Source: Rubrivivax sp.
GTDB taxonomy: Bacteria > Pseudomonadota > Gammaproteobacteria > Burkholderiales > Burkholderiaceae_C
DNA length: 64,000 nucleotides
Assembly: GCA_016789955.1 (NCBI GenBank)
Contig: JAEUPB010000018.1
Location: 124,001-188,000 of the forward strand
Reading direction: 5' to 3'
Made by a program: the position numbers and the translations under genes. Under the pieces are notes generated by a model, which did no database searches, was not told where the DNA came from, and saw only the letters and a program-made list of their open reading frames with translations. Numbering within the stretch: position 1 is the first letter of the stretch; each line of letters starts with the position of its first letter. Below are positions 9,601 through 16,308 of this stretch, in pieces.

Positions 9601-10481
9601 CCGCCGAGAGCACCGAGTCGGTGACACTGCGCCTGTACAGCCCGGTCAACGCCACGGTGTCCCAGGCCACGTACACCGTGTCGATCATCGACAACGACAG
9701 CGGCTTCGCGGTGGGCAGCCGCGGCCTGTCGAACGACCGCTACGACATCTCGTCGGTGCTCGCGCGCATCGCCGAGAGCCCCGGCGGCGGCACCGACACG
9801 GTGGTCGCGAGCGTCAGCTACACGCTGCCCGAGAACGTCGAGAACCTGGTGCTCACCGGCGGTGCGGCCAACGGCATCGGCAACGCGGGCAACAACACCT
9901 TCGTCGGCAACGCCGGCAACAACACCTTCGACGGCCAGACCGGCATCGACACGGCCGTCTTCGGCGGCCCGCGTGCCGCCTACACCGTGACCGGCAGCGC
10001 CGCGTCACGCACCGTCAGCGGCGGCGCCGACGGCACCGACACGCTGCTGTCGATCGAGCGGCTGCGCTACTCCGACCAGGTGCTGGCCAGCGACACGCAG
10101 CCGGGCCAGAACACCTACCTCGCCTACGCGATGTTCAATGCCGGCTTCGACCGTGGCCCCACCCCCACCGAACTGGCGCTGTGGACCAGCCAGCTCGACC
10201 GCCTGGGCAACACGCGCGACCTGGCGCAGGCGATGATCAACTTCTACGCGCCGGGCGTGCCCGACGAGGCCCTGGTGGCCCACCTGTGGGGCACGATCGT
10301 CGAGGCGCCGATCCCGCTGGACGCGCTGCAGCTCTACGTCGGCCTCGTCGGCAACGGCACCTACACGCAAGCGTCGCTGCTCGAGCTGGTGGCGACGCTG
10401 GACCTGAACACGGTGGAGTTCGCCGGCATCGCCGGCAGCACCTTGACGATGGATGCGTCGTTCTTCCCGGTGCCGGGGTGA
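6678..10481 (+). CDS. Large Calx-beta repeat protein with RTX-like and DUF4214-like C-terminus (first copy)
   Basis: The 1267-residue protein is built of nine Calx-beta domains of about 112 residues, ending near residues 107, 219, 332, 445, 557, 670, 781, 894 and 1007. Two types alternate: one ends in xxDND followed by a GTPA-type linker, the other in IGRND. Each has the typical NxDY/GADY, LxFAPGET and DDxxxE motifs that bind calcium in the family. Residues ~1050-1100 hold short RTX-like glycine repeats (GNAGNN). The last ~150 residues contain NTYLAYAMFNAGF and resemble DUF4214. There is no N-terminal signal peptide, so export by a type I system through the C-terminus is likely but unproven, and no such system is in the window. 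It is probably a surface or secreted adhesin. The second copy is at 16309-20187. Confidence 0.85.
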   Translation: MPYLSTRPVAASENAGVVEFIVRLDAPATTEVRVSVQTDNGTAVANQDYTFLRDTLVFAPGETSKTVRVSLIDNAPAEGTEHFWLQLYSPVGASIEQPFVPATIIDNDAAAGTPALSVGDTAIDEAAGTVTFFVRLSRPSSTGVTVSYATADDNAREGADYSATSGLLSFNPGEVVKTVTVPLANDGDSERDETFFLRLSGPSGATLADGEAVAMIGRNDAGATSTPQVFVSSVVLDETATMAEVAVQLSAPSSNEVRVSAQTENATATANSDFQFARDTLTFAPGQTLKTFHVPILQDTTAEPTELFWLQLYSPVNATLPRPYTLMTLVDNDASAGTPAMTIGDAVVDESAQTVTVPVRLSRPSAGTVVVDYATAAETASAGDDYVAAAGRLSFAPGETAKTITLKLVDDGIAEVDERYSVALSGVTGATLADAVGTVTIARNDDAAVSTPYVYTTPAVVGEGEAVATMVVRLSAPSLNEVRVSYQSENNTATANNDFQFTRDTLTFAPGETAKVISIVMLDGTVAEPTADFSVQLYSPVNATLSRPYTSVTVYDNDGTTGTPAISVGDLIVDEGAMTAQFVVSLSRPAVGAVTVGYATADDNARAGADYRAAAGTLSFAPGEVVKTVTVDLFDDGAAEGDESFKLVLSSPTAATLAADTGTALIGRNDGAPESRPYLSVTPLAVTEAGLAMFAAQLSAPSTNEVRFSYQTDNVTAAANSDYSFARQQLIFAPGETTKFIEIPTLDDTVAEPAQSFYLQVYGLVNATAPVSYIPALIVDNDGTTGTPAISVNDVVVNENDQVARFFVTLDRASTQTVAVRWGTADDTAAAGGDYEAASGVLSFAPGEMVKTVAVKLTDDALTEFLESFQVKLSAPSAATIADATGAAFIGRSDGPPVARPQVSATPLTVAEGDTFATWLVQLSAPSGNEVQVSWQTENATGVANSDYLFDRQTVVFAPGETVRVLRLPLLEDTAAESTESVTLRLYSPVNATVSQATYTVSIIDNDSGFAVGSRGLSNDRYDISSVLARIAESPGGGTDTVVASVSYTLPENVENLVLTGGAANGIGNAGNNTFVGNAGNNTFDGQTGIDTAVFGGPRAAYTVTGSAASRTVSGGADGTDTLLSIERLRYSDQVLASDTQPGQNTYLAYAMFNAGFDRGPTPTELALWTSQLDRLGNTRDLAQAMINFYAPGVPDEALVAHLWGTIVEAPIPLDALQLYVGLVGNGTYTQASLLELVATLDLNTVEFAGIAGSTLTMDASFFPVPG

Positions 10482-10602
10482 ACGAACCACCGCGGCGACG
10501 CCACGCAGGTCAGGGGTTTCGAGGCAAACCCGGGCGGTGGCCTCGATGCGCAGGCGCTATGCTGGCCGTGGCCATCAGAGAGAGGCTCAGAGGAGGATGT
10601 CG

Positions 10603-11850
10603 ATGAAGAACGGATGGATCGGCACCATGCTGGTGCTGGCGGGCGGCGTGGCCGCCGCGGCCGACGAGGCGCAACCCAGCGTCGAGAAGTGCAGCCAGGA
10701 ACTCGGCACGCTGGCGGTGGCCGAGCAGCCGGACACGATCAACCGCCTGCGCGGCTATGGCCTCGGCTCGCCGACGATGATGCTGCGCATGATCGTGCAG
10801 GAGTCCGGATGCTTCGCGGTCGTCGAGCGCGGAGCGGGCATGCAGGCCATGCAGCAGGAACGCGCGATGGCGGCCACCGGGCAGCTCACCGCGGACGCCA
10901 ATATCGGTGGTGGGCAGATGCAGGCGGCCGACTTCGTGCTGACCGCATCGGTGCAGTTCTCCGAGGAGACCGGAGGCGTCGGCGGCGCGGTGAGTGGCCT
11001 GCTCGGGCGGGCCAGCGGCCTGCTCGGGCGGCTCGGCGGCCTGGCCGGTGGCGTCAAGTTCAAGGAGGCACAGACCACGATCCTCGTGTCCGACGTCCGC
11101 TCGGGCATCCAGGTGGCCAGCGGCGAAGGCCAGGCGAGCAAGATGAACTTCACGCTCGGCGGCTGGGGCTGGGGTGGCCTGGGCTGGGCGACGGCGGGCG
11201 GCTACAGCAAGTCCCCCGAGGGCAAGCTGATCGCCGCGAGCCTGCTCGACAACTACAACAAGGTCGTGCTGCAGGTGCGCGACAAGCCGATGCTCGTGCG
11301 CGCGCGGTCGGATGCCAGCATCCGCAACGCCGCGGCGTCGACGCAGGCCACGCCGCAGACGCAGACGGTGTCGGCAGTGGCCCCCAGCGGCCACGTGGTG
11401 CCGGTCGCGCCGACCGGTGCGCAGGTGGCGGTGGCGCAGCCGCGCGTCATCGTGGCCCAACCGCAGATCGTGTCGCCGCAAGTGGTGGCCGTGGCCCCGC
11501 AGGTGGTGGCGCCGCAGATCATCGTCACGCAGTCCGACCGCGTGCTGCCGACGGCAATGGTCGGTTCCTTCTCCGGCAAGATCAACGGCGACCATCAGGG
11601 GGTGATCTCGCTGATCGTCTCGGTGAACGGGCGCGTGTCGGGCATCGTGCAGTCTGCTGCGGCCGGAGGCAGCGCGCCGGTCAACGGCGTGGCCGATGCC
11701 GCCGGCAACTTCGTGCTGATCTCCAGCGGCAATGCCGGTGCACCGACGGCGCAGTTCAGCGGCCGCATCGATCCTTCCGGCGTGATGATCGGCACCTGGC
11801 TCGTGCAGGGCCAGAACATGCAGGGCACCTTCAACGCCCGGCGCGATTGA
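10603..11850 (+). CDS. CsgG-family envelope protein with Val/Pro/Gln-rich linker and C-terminal beta domain
   Basis: The 415-residue protein has a Sec signal peptide (residues 1-21, cleavage after GGVAAAA) without a clear lipobox cysteine. Residues ~25-230 match the CsgG family (curli-secretion channel relatives): note SGCFAVVERG and the following QQERAMA. Two near-identical SGLLGR units occur around residue 135. Residues ~265-320 are a low-complexity linker rich in VAPQVV repeats. The last ~100 residues look like a small beta-barrel domain. AGGAGG at 10591-10596 points to the ATG at 10603 rather than 10597. It sits 121 bp behind the first Calx-beta gene in the same direction, so it could serve surface display; that link is inference. 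Confidence 0.75.
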   Translation: MKNGWIGTMLVLAGGVAAAADEAQPSVEKCSQELGTLAVAEQPDTINRLRGYGLGSPTMMLRMIVQESGCFAVVERGAGMQAMQQERAMAATGQLTADANIGGGQMQAADFVLTASVQFSEETGGVGGAVSGLLGRASGLLGRLGGLAGGVKFKEAQTTILVSDVRSGIQVASGEGQASKMNFTLGGWGWGGLGWATAGGYSKSPEGKLIAASLLDNYNKVVLQVRDKPMLVRARSDASIRNAAASTQATPQTQTVSAVAPSGHVVPVAPTGAQVAVAQPRVIVAQPQIVSPQVVAVAPQVVAPQIIVTQSDRVLPTAMVGSFSGKINGDHQGVISLIVSVNGRVSGIVQSAAAGGSAPVNGVADAAGNFVLISSGNAGAPTAQFSGRIDPSGVMIGTWLVQGQNMQGTFNARRD

Positions 11851-11872
11851 GCGCCCACCGAGGGCGCCCCGC

Positions 11873-12811
11873 TCAGCGCAGCGCCGTCGGCGGCACGCCC
11901 AGCAGCCGCACGAAGCTGCGCCGCAGGCGCTCGGCGCGGCCGAAGCCGTAGCGCATCGCGGCCTGCTGCACCGAGACACCGCCGCTCTGCAGCGCGGCGC
12001 GAGCCGCCTCCACGCGCAGCCGCTCCACCGCACGCGCCGGCGTGGCGCCGGTCTCGGCGTGGAAGGCGCGCGCGAAGTGGCGCGGGCTCATGCAGGCCCG
12101 CTCGGCCAGGCTCTCCACGCTGTGCCGCTCGGCCAGCCGTGAGCGCACCTCCTCCAGCAGCGGCGCGAATCGGCCCTGCGGCCTTTCGAGCTGCAGCAGC
12201 GCCGAGAACTGCGACTGACCGCCGCGCCGCCGCGTGTAGACGACGAGCTGCTGCGCGGCCAGGCGTGCCACCTCCTCGCCGACATCGTGGGCGACGATGG
12301 CCAGCGCCATGTCGATGCCGGCGGTGATGCCGGCCGAGGTCCAGCGGTTGCGGTCGTGCACGTAGATGCGGTCGGGCTCGAGCTGCACCTGCGGGTGGCG
12401 CCTCTGGAACTGCCGCGTGCGCGACCAGTGCGTGGTGGCGCGGCAGCCGTCGAGCACACCGGCCGCCGCGAGCACGAGGCTGCCGCTGCAGACGCTGGCG
12501 ATGCGCGGCGCACCGGCGCCCGGGCGGGCCATGCGCTGCAGCCAGCGCACGAGGCGGGCATCGGCCGCCGCTGCGTCGGAGCCGTCGCCGCCGGTGAGCA
12601 TCAGGGTGTCGAAGCGGCCGCGTGCCGGCAGCGTACCGGCCTCCCAGGCCACGCCGGCCGAACTGCGTACCGGGCCGGCCTCGCTGGCGGCGAAGCGCCA
12701 GGCGTAGCTGCCGGGCCGCAGGCGCTCGGCGACTTCGAACACGGCCAGCGGCCCGGCCACGTCGAGTTGCTGGAAGTCGGGGTAGAGCACGAAGGCGATG
12801 CGGTGGGTCAT
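11873..12811 (-). CDS. GlxA-type transcriptional regulator: DJ-1/PfpI-like domain + AraC HTH
   Basis: The 312-residue regulator starts MTHRIAFVLYPDFQQLD. Residues ~5-180 form a DJ-1/PfpI (GATase1-like) ligand domain with the nucleophile-elbow sequence ASVCSGSLVLAAAG. Residues ~215-310 hold the two AraC-type helix-turn-helix motifs (SVESLAERACMSPRHFARAF and the YGF-containing second one). An ATG four codons upstream (12823) is equally possible; neither has a good ribosome site. It is divergent from a second DJ-1/PfpI gene across 109 bp, which suggests that it controls that gene. The effector is unknown. Confidence 0.88.
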   Translation of the reverse strand: MTHRIAFVLYPDFQQLDVAGPLAVFEVAERLRPGSYAWRFAASEAGPVRSSAGVAWEAGTLPARGRFDTLMLTGGDGSDAAAADARLVRWLQRMARPGAGAPRIASVCSGSLVLAAAGVLDGCRATTHWSRTRQFQRRHPQVQLEPDRIYVHDRNRWTSAGITAGIDMALAIVAHDVGEEVARLAAQQLVVYTRRRGGQSQFSALLQLERPQGRFAPLLEEVRSRLAERHSVESLAERACMSPRHFARAFHAETGATPARAVERLRVEAARAALQSGGVSVQQAAMRYGFGRAERLRRSFVRLLGVPPTALR

Positions 12812-12920
12812 GGCCGTGAGCATGGCAGAAAAAGGAGGAACTACGTCATTGCTGCCATCGCCTGGGCGCGCGATGCTGGAGGCCTTCCGCGCTTGCGCGC
12901 CATGGCCTGGAGCCTGTTTC

Positions 12921-13619
12921 ATGACCACGATCGCCCCCGCCCCGTTCCGCGTCGTCTTCGCGCTGTTCCCGCGCATCACGCAGCTCGACTTCACCGGCCC
13001 GCACGAGGTGCTGTGGCGGCTGCCGGGCGCCGAATGCGTGCTGGCGTCGGTCGGGGGCGGGCCGATCACCGCCGATGGCGGGATCGTGTTCCAGACGCAG
13101 CGCCTGGCCGACATCGCCGCCTGCGAGCTGCTGCTGGTGCCAGGCGGCTACGGCGTCGTGGCAACGATGTCGGATGCCGCGTTCCTCGCCGAGCTGCGGC
13201 GGCTGGCAGCCGGCGCGCGGCACGTGGTGTCGGTGTGCACCGGCTCGCTGCTGCTGGCCTCGGCCGGGCTGCTGAAGGGTCGTCGCGCCGCCTGCCACTG
13301 GGCCTGGCGCGACCTGCTCGCGTCGTTCGACGGTGTCACGCCCGACGAGCGCCGCATCGTGCGCGACGGCAACGTGCACACCGGCGGCGGCGTGACCGCC
13401 GGCATCGACGTGGCGCTGGCGGTGATGGCCGAGGTGGCCGGCGTGCCGTACGCGCAGGCGGTGCAGCTGGGCATCGAGTACGCGCCCGAGCCGCCGTTCG
13501 ATTGCGGCCGCCCCGAGCGCGCCGATGCCGACGTGCTGGCGCGCGTGCGGCAACGGCTGGAGTCGATGGGGAGCGAGCGGCGCACCGCGGTGCAGCGCGC
13601 CGCCGCGGCGCTGGCCTGA
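12921..13619 (+). CDS. DJ-1/PfpI family protein, isonitrile hydratase-like
   Basis: The 232-residue cytoplasmic protein is a single DJ-1/PfpI domain. It has DFTGPHEVLWRLPGAE near the N-terminus, LLLVPGGYG, and the nucleophile cysteine in VSVCTGSLLLASAG. The overall pattern matches InhA-type isonitrile hydratases and their uncharacterised relatives. The ATG at 12921 has TGGAG eight bases upstream and gives the usual family N-terminus. It is divergent from an AraC/DJ-1 regulator that shares the same fold. The substrate is not proven; a thiol-based hydratase or amidase-like role is the family guess. Confidence 0.85.
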   Translation: MTTIAPAPFRVVFALFPRITQLDFTGPHEVLWRLPGAECVLASVGGGPITADGGIVFQTQRLADIAACELLLVPGGYGVVATMSDAAFLAELRRLAAGARHVVSVCTGSLLLASAGLLKGRRAACHWAWRDLLASFDGVTPDERRIVRDGNVHTGGGVTAGIDVALAVMAEVAGVPYAQAVQLGIEYAPEPPFDCGRPERADADVLARVRQRLESMGSERRTAVQRAAAALA

Positions 13620-13631
13620 GCGCCCCGGCCT

Positions 13632-14849
13632 TCAGGCCCGACCGAGCAGCGACTCGCGCAGCATCGCCAGCGCCAGCTCGACCTCCTCCTCGCTGATCGT
13701 CAGCGCCGGCACCAAGCGCAGCCGCTCGGGCCGCGCGGCATTGACGATGAGGCCGTCGCGCACCCCGTCGGCGCGCGCGAACAGCGCGGCGGCGGCGCGC
13801 TCAGCCTGCGCCGGCTGCGGCAGCTGCAGCGCGAGCAGCAGCCCGCGGCCGACCGCCGGCGGCGAGCCGAGCTCGGCGGCGATGTCGTCGAGCCCGCGCC
13901 TCAGCTGCCGGCTGCGCTCGCGCACCTGTGCGAGGAAGCCGGGCTGCGCCACGGTGCCCAGCACCGCCAGCGCCGCGGCACAGGCGAGCGGGTTGCCGTG
14001 GTACGTGCCGCCCTGGTCGCCGGGGGCGAAGCAGCTCACCGACTCGCGCGCCACCATCGCGCCGATCGGCACGCCGCCGCCGAGGCACTTGCCGAGCGTC
14101 AGGATGTCGGGCCGCGCGCCGCTGTGCTCCCAGCCCCACAGCGTGCCGGTGCGGCCCACGCCGGTCTGCACCTCGTCGTAGATCAGCAGCAGGCCCTCGT
14201 CGTCGCACAGTCGACGCAGTGCCTGCAGGAAGCCGGGCTCGGCCTCGATCACGCCGGCCTCGCCTTGGATCGGCTCGAGCATCACGGCCACGGTGCGCGG
14301 GCCGATCAGCGCGCGCACGCTCGCCAGGTCGTTCAGTCGCGCCTTCGGAAAGCCCGGCACCTTGGGCTCGAACAGCGCCGCGAACGACGGCTTGCCGCTG
14401 GCGCTCATCGCCGCCAGCGTGCGGCCGTGGAACGCGTGCTCGAAGGTGATGATCTCGTGCGCGCCGCCGCGGTGCAGCTGCCCATACTTGCGAGCGAGCT
14501 TGATCGCGCCTTCGTTGGCCTCGGCGCCACTGGCGGTGAAGTAGGCGCGTTCCAGGCCCGAGAGGGCGGTGAGCCGCTGCGCCAGCGCCAGCGCGCGGTC
14601 GTTGTACAGGCCCGGGCCGGGCTGCAGCAACCGCGTGGCCTGCTCGGCCAGCGTGTCGGCCAGCAGCCGTGGCGCGTGGCCCAGCGTGTTGACCGCCCAC
14701 CCCTGCACGAGGTCGAGCCAGCGGCGGCCCAGCGAATCCCACAGCCAGCTGCCGCGGCCGTGCGTGAACACGGCATCGGGCCGCTGCGTGACGTGCATCA
14801 GCGCGGTGGTGGAAGGTTGCCCGAGGGCGGGTGCATCGGCGAGGTTCAT
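13632..14849 (-). CDS. argD: Acetylornithine transaminase family protein (class III aminotransferase)
   Basis: The 405-residue PLP enzyme probably converts N-acetylglutamate semialdehyde and glutamate to N-acetylornithine in arginine synthesis. Visible signs are the GAEANEGAIKLARKYG cofactor region, FHGRTLAAMSASG, the DEVQTGVGRTG aspartate motif and the PLP lysine in LTLGKCLGGGVPIGAM. Length is normal. The 3' end lies 12 bp from the convergent DJ-1 gene. No other arginine gene is nearby, so a related class III transaminase role remains possible, but the sequence is closest in style to ArgD. Confidence 0.87.
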   Translation of the reverse strand: MNLADAPALGQPSTTALMHVTQRPDAVFTHGRGSWLWDSLGRRWLDLVQGWAVNTLGHAPRLLADTLAEQATRLLQPGPGLYNDRALALAQRLTALSGLERAYFTASGAEANEGAIKLARKYGQLHRGGAHEIITFEHAFHGRTLAAMSASGKPSFAALFEPKVPGFPKARLNDLASVRALIGPRTVAVMLEPIQGEAGVIEAEPGFLQALRRLCDDEGLLLIYDEVQTGVGRTGTLWGWEHSGARPDILTLGKCLGGGVPIGAMVARESVSCFAPGDQGGTYHGNPLACAAALAVLGTVAQPGFLAQVRERSRQLRRGLDDIAAELGSPPAVGRGLLLALQLPQPAQAERAAAALFARADGVRDGLIVNAARPERLRLVPALTISEEEVELALAMLRESLLGRA

Positions 14850-15160
14850 GGGTCGGTCCGTTCAGGGGGTGGAGGATCGGCCCGTGGAACTCTCGCGGTC
14901 TGCAGTGCTGCCGAGGCTGCTGCGGAGTGCCGGGCGAGCGGCGCCGCGAGGGCCAGAAAGCACGAAGGCCACGAGGAGTCTCGTGGCCTTCTGGGCGTGA
15001 ACGCTCGATGCGGGTCTAGCGTTCGCGGCGGCACGACACCTCGCGACAGGTACGTCGCAAGGCTCGTCGGGAGGCCGTGGCGGCAGGAAGCGCAGCGGGG
15101 TTCACGTCGCGGAGCATACCTGCAACCCCGCCGGGTGCCGAGGCTGATGTGGCGCGCCCG
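14850..15160. other. Non-coding stretch between argD and the TctC-type gene
   Basis: These 311 bases have no convincing gene. They hold the 5' leader of argD, a perfect 12-bp hairpin (14964-14991), and a 7-bp inverted repeat GAACGCT/AGCGTTC at 14999-15024. No further structure was recognised. Confidence 0.6.
14964..14991 (-). terminator. Strong hairpin, likely terminator after the TctC-type gene
   Basis: GAAGGCCACGAG and CTCGTGGCCTTC form a perfect 12-bp stem with a 4-base loop. On the minus strand the stem is followed by GTGCTTTCTGG, a modest T-rich tail. It lies 170 bp past the stop of the TctC-type gene and upstream of argD on the same strand, so it would keep the two transcripts apart. 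Confidence 0.6.
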
Positions 15161-16135
15161 TCACTCGAGCCGCGCACCGCTGGCCTTCACCACGCCCTCG
15201 TACTTCGCGAGCTCGCCCTTGACGAACGCGGCGAACTGCTCGGGCGTGGTGGGCGAGGGCTCGGCCATCAGCGTGGCCATGCGCGCCTTCACCTCGGGGC
15301 TCGCGAGCGCGTCGGTGAACGCCTTGTGCAGCCGCTGCGTCACGTCGGCCGGCAGGCGTGCCGGGCCGAAGAGGCCGAACCAGGTGTTGACGTCGAAGTT
15401 CGCGAGGCCGAGCTTCGCCCCGGCCTCCGCCATCGTCGGCAGCTCCGGCATCGCGCTGGAGCGCCGCGCGGTGGTGACCGCCAGCGCCTTCAGCTTGCCG
15501 CTCCGGATGTTGGCCGCCGCCGCGGCGAGGTTGTCGATGTTGAAGTCGACCTGCCCCGACACCAGCGCGAGCTGCGCCGGCGGCCCGCCGGCATACGGGA
15601 TGTGCACGACGTAGAGGCCTGCCTGCGCCTTGAACATCTCGCCGGCCAGGTGTCCGGCGCTGCCGTTGCCGCCCGAGCCGTAGTTCAGCCGCCCCGGGTT
15701 CCTCTTCGCGTAGGCCACGAGGTCGGCGAGCGAGGCGATCGACAGGCGCGACGCCGTCTCGGCGTTCATCACGACGACGTTGGGCACCTGCGCCACCAGC
15801 GTGATCGGCGTGTAGTCGCGGATCGGGTCGTAGGGCATCGTGCGATAGAGCCACGGGTTGATCGCGTGCGTGGCCACGGCGCCCATCACGATCGTGTGGC
15901 CGTCGGGGGGCGACTTGGCGACGAGGTCGGCCCCGAGGTTGCCGCCGGCTCCGGGCCGGTTCTCGACCACCACGGTGCCCAGGCTGCCCTGCACCCGCTC
16001 GGCGAGTGCGCGGGCGACGATGTCCAGCGGGCCGCCGGGGGGGTAGGGAACGACGAGGCGGATGGGGCGGGGCTGGGCGGCCAGGGGCAGGGCCGCGAAG
16101 GCCAGGGGAGCGAACAGCAGGGGACGGCGTTGCAT
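15161..16135 (-). CDS. Bug/TctC-family tripartite tricarboxylate-type solute-binding protein
   Basis: The 324-residue periplasmic binding protein has a signal peptide (MQRRPLLFAPLAFAALPLAAQ). It shows the Bug-family landmarks VPYPPGGPLDIVARALA, VVVENRPGAGGNLGADLVAKSPPDGHT and GSGGNGSAGHLAGEMFKAQAG. The ATG at 16135 places the signal peptide correctly; the frame is open further upstream. Burkholderiales genomes carry very many such orphan binding proteins, and no TctA/TctB membrane genes are adjacent. Its 5' region is divergent from the second Calx-beta gene, 173 bp away. The ligand is unknown, probably a small carboxylate. Confidence 0.9.
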   Translation of the reverse strand: MQRRPLLFAPLAFAALPLAAQPRPIRLVVPYPPGGPLDIVARALAERVQGSLGTVVVENRPGAGGNLGADLVAKSPPDGHTIVMGAVATHAINPWLYRTMPYDPIRDYTPITLVAQVPNVVVMNAETASRLSIASLADLVAYAKRNPGRLNYGSGGNGSAGHLAGEMFKAQAGLYVVHIPYAGGPPAQLALVSGQVDFNIDNLAAAAANIRSGKLKALAVTTARRSSAMPELPTMAEAGAKLGLANFDVNTWFGLFGPARLPADVTQRLHKAFTDALASPEVKARMATLMAEPSPTTPEQFAAFVKGELAKYEGVVKASGARLE

Positions 16136-16240
16136 GGCGGGTCTTGGGAGTACGCGGTGAGCTTTCGAGACTACCCCGGGCGGTGTTCCGCGGCGGAACT
16201 GCCGGTGCGTCGCTTCGACGGCGAGACACGGGCTCCCGCT

Positions 16241-16274
16241 GGGTAACGGACCGGTAACGCGGGCCTTCGAAGCT
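16241..16274 (+). promoter_or_regulatory. Tandem heptamer operator of the second Calx-beta gene
   Basis: GGGTAAC at 16241-16247 and CGGTAAC at 16252-16258 repeat the operator seen at 3144 and 6615: same 11-bp period, one base different in the first heptamer, spacer GGAC. A weak -10-like GAAGCT follows ten bases later (16269-16274). The Calx-beta ATG is at 16309. Finding the same site 10 kb away, in front of a paralogous gene, argues for a shared regulator. Confidence 0.65.
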
Positions 16275-16308
16275 CGCGCCATCGCCATTTTCGCGCCAGG
16301 AGATCCCG

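Noticed and set aside
14850-15160. A small gene or regulatory RNA in the argD upstream gap
   Set aside because: Open frames there have no ribosome site or family-like sequence, and the strong hairpin is better explained as a terminator for the TctC-type gene.
16136-16308. The TctC-type gene as part of the Calx-beta regulon through the shared divergent gap
   Set aside because: The heptamers and -10 are oriented toward the Calx-beta gene; no heptamer pair faces the TctC-type gene.
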